Positions 60,231-64,000 of a DNA stretch of 64,000 nt are shown piece by piece (the stretch's first letter is position 1; each line of letters starts with the position of its first letter). Position numbers and translations under genes: made by a program. The notes below the pieces were generated by a model, which saw nothing but the letters and a program-made list of their open reading frames with translations, searched no databases and was not told the DNA's origin. Origin of the DNA: Actinoplanes lutulentus (GTDB taxonomy: Bacteria > Actinomycetota > Actinomycetes > Mycobacteriales > Micromonosporaceae); the NCBI RefSeq assembly GCF_003259845.1, contig NZ_QLMJ01000008.1:62001-126000 (forward strand), in the 5' to 3' direction.

Positions 60231-62576
60231 ATGGAAACCGAACGCGCGGTTGCCCGTAATCGGCCGCGCCGATCGTCGTTTCCGGTGTCTCCGCTGACTG
60301 CTTTCTTCGCCCTGCCCGCGCCCGGGCCGTTCGTCGGGCGCACCCGGCTGCTCGCCACCCTGCGTACCGAACTGGCCCGGCCCTCGGCGATGGTCCTGCT
60401 CAGCGGTGAGGCCGGCGTCGGCAAGAGCCGCCTGGCGGCCGAGTCGCTTCAGGACAGTGGGCTGCCGGTGGTGGTCGCGCACTGCGACGATCTGCGCGAG
60501 CCGCAGCCGCTCGGGCCGCTGATCGACGGGCTCCGGGTCGCGTACGCCACCGGGACCCTGCCGCCGTTGCGGACGACGGATCCGGAGGCGGGTGTACTGG
60601 CACGGCTGCTGCCGCCACTCGCTGACCAGCTTCCCAGTCCCCTGGCGGCGTTGCCTGATCCGGATGCTGAACGCGCGCGGCTGCTGCGGGCGGCGGCGGC
60701 TCTGCTGGCGGCGTTGACGCCGATGGCGCTTGCCGTGGAAGACCTGCAGATGGCCGACCCGGCGACGTTGCAGTTGCTCGACCATCTGGGTGCTTATCCC
60801 GTACCCGGGCTGAAGGTGGTGATCACGGTGCGTGAGGCCGAGTTGCCGGCCGGGTGGCAACCAGGTCCCGCGATCCGGCGGCTGCGGGTGCCGCCGCTGA
60901 CCCGTGCGGAGGTCGGCCGGCTCGCGTCCGCGCTGCTGAAGGGTTCTGGCACCGGCCCGTTCGCCGTCTATTTCTACGAACGCACCGCCGGTATTCCGTT
61001 CCTCGTCGAAGAGGTCGTGCGGTCATTGACCGACGGTGACGTGGACACCATCCGTGAGCGTCCCGATGCCCTCGCCGACGTCGCCGTCCCGGCCCTGCTG
61101 CGCGACGTGCTGGTCACCCGGCTGCAGCACTTCGACGAGGCCGCCCGCGAGATCCTCGGCGCGGCCGCGGTGCTGGGTCAGGCCGCGGACCCGCGGCAGC
61201 TCGCCGCGATCACCCAGACCAGCGACGGTACGGTGACCGCGGCGTTGAACCAGGCCCGGACAGCCGGGCTGCTGCACCAGCGCGACGGGCGGCTGTGGTT
61301 CCGGCACACCCTCGCCCGCCAGGTCGTCCACGAGTTGCTGCCGCCGGTCACCCGCCGGCTGCTGCACCTGCGCGCGGCCCGGCTCCTGGAGGAACAGCAA
61401 CCCCGTCCGTACGCCCGCCTCGCCCATCATTTCCGCGAGGCCGGCAGCCCCGCCGACCACGTCCGCAACGCCGAAGCCGCCGCTGATCTGGCCGCCGCCC
61501 GTGGTGACGACGCCACCGCCGCACGGTTCCTGCTCGACGCCGTCGGGCACACCGGCCTGCCCCGGCCGGTGCGCGTGCGGCTGGCCGCCAAACTCGGCCG
61601 CTCCGCCATCGAAAGCGTCGCCCAGGCCTCGGCCATCCCGGTGATGCGCGACCTGGTCGCCGACCGAGGGCTGCCGCCGGGCGCCCGGGGCGAACTGGGC
61701 CTGGCGCTGGGCCGGATGCTGCGTCAGCAGGGCGAGGCCCGCGCCGGATACGAGGAGATCGAACGGGCGGTGCCGTACCTGCGCCACCACGGCCGGCGAG
61801 CCCGCGCCCTCGCGGTGCTGTCCGCTCCGGACACCGTGATCGGCCGACACCTGAGTGAGCATCAGGCCCGCTGCGAGGAGGCCGCCCTGGCCGCCGAGAA
61901 GTCGGGCGAGCCGTCGGCGGTCCTGGCGGTCGAGATCGCCCGGCTGTCGCTGCTGCTGGAAAGCGGCGACCCGGCTGCCGTCCCGGCGATCACCGCGACG
62001 GCGGCGAGCCTCGCCGGGCATCCGCGTGAGCGTGCCCGCGCGTGTCTGAACTGGGCGCAGGGCGCGCTGCACGTCGGCGACATCGCCCTGGCCGCGACGA
62101 TGCTGGCGACCGGCCGTCAGCTGGTCGACGACACGGACTATGAGCGGCTGCGCCCGGTGGTGGAGCTGACCACGTTCGGGCTGGATCTGGCGGTCGACCG
62201 GCGTGCCGGGCTGGAGGAGCGGCTGCTGCGGTTCCTCGCCAGGCCGTACCGGTTGCCGCTGGCCATGGCGGACGCCCGGCTGTATCTGGCCCGGCTGCGG
62301 TACCGGCAGGGCGACGTGGACGTCGCCGAGCAGGGCCTGCGCGAGGTGATCGCCGAGACCGAGCGGACCGGGGCGGCGTGGCCGCTGATTCCGGCGCGGA
62401 CGGCGCTGGCGGAGTTGCTGCTCTCCAGCGGTTTCCAGGCCGCCGGACTGGCGGAGGCCGCGGCGGCGCTGGCCCTGGTGGAGGGCAAGGGGTTACCGGC
62501 GTGGGGCCGCGACGCCAGCCGGCTGACTGTCCCGCCGCGTCAGACGCAGTCCCAGAAGAACCGGCCCTCCCGGTGA
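60231..62576 (+). CDS. LuxR/MalT-type AAA ATPase lacking the C-terminal HTH
   Basis: 781 residues. The large-ATPase (LAL) layout begins with a GPFVGRTRLLATLRTEL segment and Walker A GEAGVGKSR (59-67), a Walker B-like VEDLQMAD, and winged-helix-like repeats (VPALLRDVLVTRLQHFDEAAREILG). Helical tetratricopeptide-like repeats run to about 750. LAL regulators normally finish with a LuxR DNA-binding domain. Here the frame ends after RLTVPPRQTQSQKNRPSR, and the last residues are antisense to the end of the convergent gene. A truncated regulator, or an ATPase acting through a partner, is likely. No clear ribosome site precedes the ATG. Confidence 0.8.
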   Translation: METERAVARNRPRRSSFPVSPLTAFFALPAPGPFVGRTRLLATLRTELARPSAMVLLSGEAGVGKSRLAAESLQDSGLPVVVAHCDDLREPQPLGPLIDGLRVAYATGTLPPLRTTDPEAGVLARLLPPLADQLPSPLAALPDPDAERARLLRAAAALLAALTPMALAVEDLQMADPATLQLLDHLGAYPVPGLKVVITVREAELPAGWQPGPAIRRLRVPPLTRAEVGRLASALLKGSGTGPFAVYFYERTAGIPFLVEEVVRSLTDGDVDTIRERPDALADVAVPALLRDVLVTRLQHFDEAAREILGAAAVLGQAADPRQLAAITQTSDGTVTAALNQARTAGLLHQRDGRLWFRHTLARQVVHELLPPVTRRLLHLRAARLLEEQQPRPYARLAHHFREAGSPADHVRNAEAAADLAAARGDDATAARFLLDAVGHTGLPRPVRVRLAAKLGRSAIESVAQASAIPVMRDLVADRGLPPGARGELGLALGRMLRQQGEARAGYEEIERAVPYLRHHGRRARALAVLSAPDTVIGRHLSEHQARCEEAALAAEKSGEPSAVLAVEIARLSLLLESGDPAAVPAITATAASLAGHPRERARACLNWAQGALHVGDIALAATMLATGRQLVDDTDYERLRPVVELTTFGLDLAVDRRAGLEERLLRFLARPYRLPLAMADARLYLARLRYRQGDVDVAEQGLREVIAETERTGAAWPLIPARTALAELLLSSGFQAAGLAEAAAALALVEGKGLPAWGRDASRLTVPPRQTQSQKNRPSR

Positions 62577-63286
62577 TCCTGACTCAGGAACGCGTAACCG
62601 GTGCCGCCGCCGAAGTTGAGCGCGAACGCGTCCTCACCCACACCCTCCGCGCCATCCAGCTGGAAGAAGAACCGCCACGAATCATCAATCGCAGGAGGCG
62701 TCCACGGCTGCCAGAACAAGGGTTCGCCACCCACGTAGCTGCGGCATTCCACGTCGGGCAGATCGTCGTCCTCCTCCATCACCCTGCCCTGCAGCGCCGC
62801 GTCACGGGAGACGAGCTGCCGCTCGAACGCCGCAGCCGCAGTCCCGTCCGGCGTCTTCAGGTCGAGTTGCAACTCCACGGGCTCCCGCGCGAACCAATCC
62901 ACGCCTCGCCGCCACAACGCCGGGCCGGTACGCCGAGGCTCGCCGTCCACAAACGATGGCACGCGCCCATCCGGCTGCACCAGGAGCGCGTTCTCGCCAC
63001 CCTCCAGGTCGAAGGTTCCGTCCTCGTCGCTGACGAACAGATACGCCAACCCCACACCCGGTCCCGGCAACGGGAACTGCCCGATGAACGTCATCAGCTC
63101 ACCGGACCCCCGCGACACCGGCCAGAACGGCTCACCCAACCAGAACGGCTGCCCACCGAGCTTCGCGACCGGTCCGTCGATCGGCGTGCCACTGGGCCGC
63201 CACGACATCTCCAGGCGGGGCGTCAGCCACCTCTCGAACGGCCCAGCCGCCGAGGTCAACGCTTCGGACCGCTCCCACCCCGCCAT
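62540..63286 (-). CDS. DUF1963 (YwqG-like) protein
   Basis: 248 residues, with GAGAGG 8 bases before the ATG. Family features: GGQPFWLGEPFWPV, FIGQFPLPG, LAYLFVSDED and a C-terminal LDGAEGVGEDAFALNFGGGTGYAFL. DUF1963 proteins are cytoplasmic, of unknown biochemical function, and are often found in immunity clusters against contact-dependent or type VII toxins. Its 3' end overlaps that of the LuxR-type ATPase gene by 37 bases. Confidence 0.85.
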   Translation of the reverse strand: MAGWERSEALTSAAGPFERWLTPRLEMSWRPSGTPIDGPVAKLGGQPFWLGEPFWPVSRGSGELMTFIGQFPLPGPGVGLAYLFVSDEDGTFDLEGGENALLVQPDGRVPSFVDGEPRRTGPALWRRGVDWFAREPVELQLDLKTPDGTAAAAFERQLVSRDAALQGRVMEEDDDLPDVECRSYVGGEPLFWQPWTPPAIDDSWRFFFQLDGAEGVGEDAFALNFGGGTGYAFLSQDHREGRFFWDCV

Positions 63287-63367
63287 TTGGCCAACCTCTC
63301 GCAGCGACGATTTCGCGCCGCTAAGGTACGGGATCTGGCTAAGTGCCGCGCAGTGAGGCCGCCGAGG

Positions 63368-63883
63368 TTATTCTGGGAAGCCCTCGGAGGGTGTCAGGCG
63401 CTCAATGAACCTGCGGAAGTCGGGTGCAAGCAGCAGTTCATGGTCCATCTCGTTGTCGATCCAGACGACCGGCGGATCTCCGGCAGGGCCGCAGTCCCGG
63501 TAATCGAGGGCAACCCAGTAATGCCCTTCCCCGCCAAGTAACACAATTGGCGAGGGAAGATCCCATTCCTGCACCAGATATGGGGTGTCGAGCAGCGTCG
63601 TCGTCTTGGCCTGCCCGGCCGGTCCGATCCCGCAGAGGTGCTCGAAGGGAACGTGATCATCCGCGTAGAAGTTCGCTTCGGCCGGACATGCGTCCCACGC
63701 CTCGGCGACGACACCACCGTTCTGAATCCGGAGTAAGCGGATGAGATCGAGTGGCAAGGTGACCCCGAGCTGAGCCTCTGCGTCGGCGACCAGGTCATCC
63801 GTCAGGGGAGGCAGCCGAAGATACTCACTATCCGGATGCCAGAAGCTGTTCACGACCCGATCGAACGACGCCATGCCGATCAT
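63368..63883 (-). CDS. SMI1/KNR4 (SUKH) family protein
   Basis: 171 residues. The SUKH pattern is visible: LPPLTDDLVADAEAQLGVTLPLDLIRLLRIQNGG near the start, GIGP, a VLLGGEGHYWVALDYR strand pair and a C-terminal FRRFIERL. SUKH proteins are common immunity proteins for polymorphic toxins. It reads in the same direction as the DUF1963 gene, 81 bases apart. ATG 63874 is an alternative start. Confidence 0.88.
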   Translation of the reverse strand: MIGMASFDRVVNSFWHPDSEYLRLPPLTDDLVADAEAQLGVTLPLDLIRLLRIQNGGVVAEAWDACPAEANFYADDHVPFEHLCGIGPAGQAKTTTLLDTPYLVQEWDLPSPIVLLGGEGHYWVALDYRDCGPAGDPPVVWIDNEMDHELLLAPDFRRFIERLTPSEGFPE

Positions 63884-64000
63884 GGTGCCATCCGCGGCTA
63901 CGGCGGCATCTTGGATGCGCCCGCGTGCCGCGTACGCGTCCGCGCCGGCCGACCTGTTCCCCGTCGGTGTGGCCAGCGGTGACCCGTTGCCGGATGCCGT
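63882..64000 (+). CDS. Start of a PhoD-like alkaline phosphatase (3' truncated by window edge)
   Basis: The open frame encodes ADLFPVGVASGDPLPDA, the conserved N-terminal block of PhoD phosphatases. A start at ATG 63882 gives only about 25 residues before it (MVPSAATAASWMRPRAAYASAP), with no twin-arginine signal, although PhoD enzymes are normally Tat-exported. The start may be wrong or the 5' end degraded. It overlaps the divergent SUKH start. Confidence 0.6.
   Translation, partial: MVPSAATAASWMRPRAAYASAPADLFPVGVASGDPLPDA

Noticed and set aside
1..64000. tRNA, rRNA, CRISPR arrays, insertion sequences, integrases, origins
   Set aside because: Read for these on both strands; no supporting repeat arrays, transposase motifs or RNA signatures were found. 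A tRNA or covariance-model scan would be the decisive check.

Overview
The window is high-GC DNA with tightly packed genes, frequent GTG starts, many ATGA/GTGA stop-start overlaps, an IdeR/DmdR-type iron box, CebR-type boxes, and secreted cellulases with Ser/Pro linkers and family 2 cellulose-binding modules. This points to a soil actinomycete, most probably of the Micromonosporaceae (Actinoplanes-like). That placement is an inference from gene style, not from a marker gene. I saw no rRNA, tRNA, CRISPR array, transposase or phage module.

Layout. 1-654: 3' truncated secreted CBM2 glycosidase, then a lone alpha/beta hydrolase. 1699-10087 (minus): an iron-siderophore operon encoding a siderophore-interacting flavoprotein fused to a methyltransferase-like domain, a substrate-binding lipoprotein, two FecCD permeases and two exporter-type ABC half-transporters. 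It sits under an iron box and diverges from a tandem-duplicated AraC regulator. 11855-14851: an NmrA-like protein, a lipoprotein, a GNAT acetyltransferase and a coiled-coil protein. 14919-25790 (minus): a ten-gene operon with a peptide-type ABC importer (SBP, two permeases, two ATPases), two paralogous TIM-barrel isomerase-like proteins around a berberine-bridge-type FAD oxidase, an M24-fold hydrolase and an ornithine-cyclodeaminase-like protein. It diverges from a GntR/FCD regulator and ends at a strong hairpin. 26668-30813: a ROK regulator divergent from an MFS exporter, then a repeat-rich membrane protein. 30835-33406 (minus): a type VII secretion-substrate operon. 33573-35510: an ABC exporter with a tiny ORF upstream. 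35525-38657: a hypothetical protein, a secreted peptidoglycan-binding protein, an ArsR-like remnant, and a GH5 cellulase behind a perfect CebR box. 38695-41318: HxlR/quinone oxidoreductase pair and an Old Yellow Enzyme. 41407-54992: a rhamnoside-utilisation locus (esterase, GH1, two GH78, sugar importer, divergent LacI and esterase). 55011-64000: GT2, HxlR, RidA remnant, large subtilase, a LuxR-type ATPase without its HTH, DUF1963 and SMI1/KNR4 proteins, and the start of a PhoD phosphatase.

The most interesting points are these. The iron operon has two ABC half-transporters with complementary degenerate ATP-site motifs, and its flavin reductase is fused to a methyltransferase-like domain that has lost catalytic motifs. 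The ten-gene import-and-catabolism operon has an unknown substrate. The ESX-type operon looks like an effector set, and its first gene appears to start at CTG.
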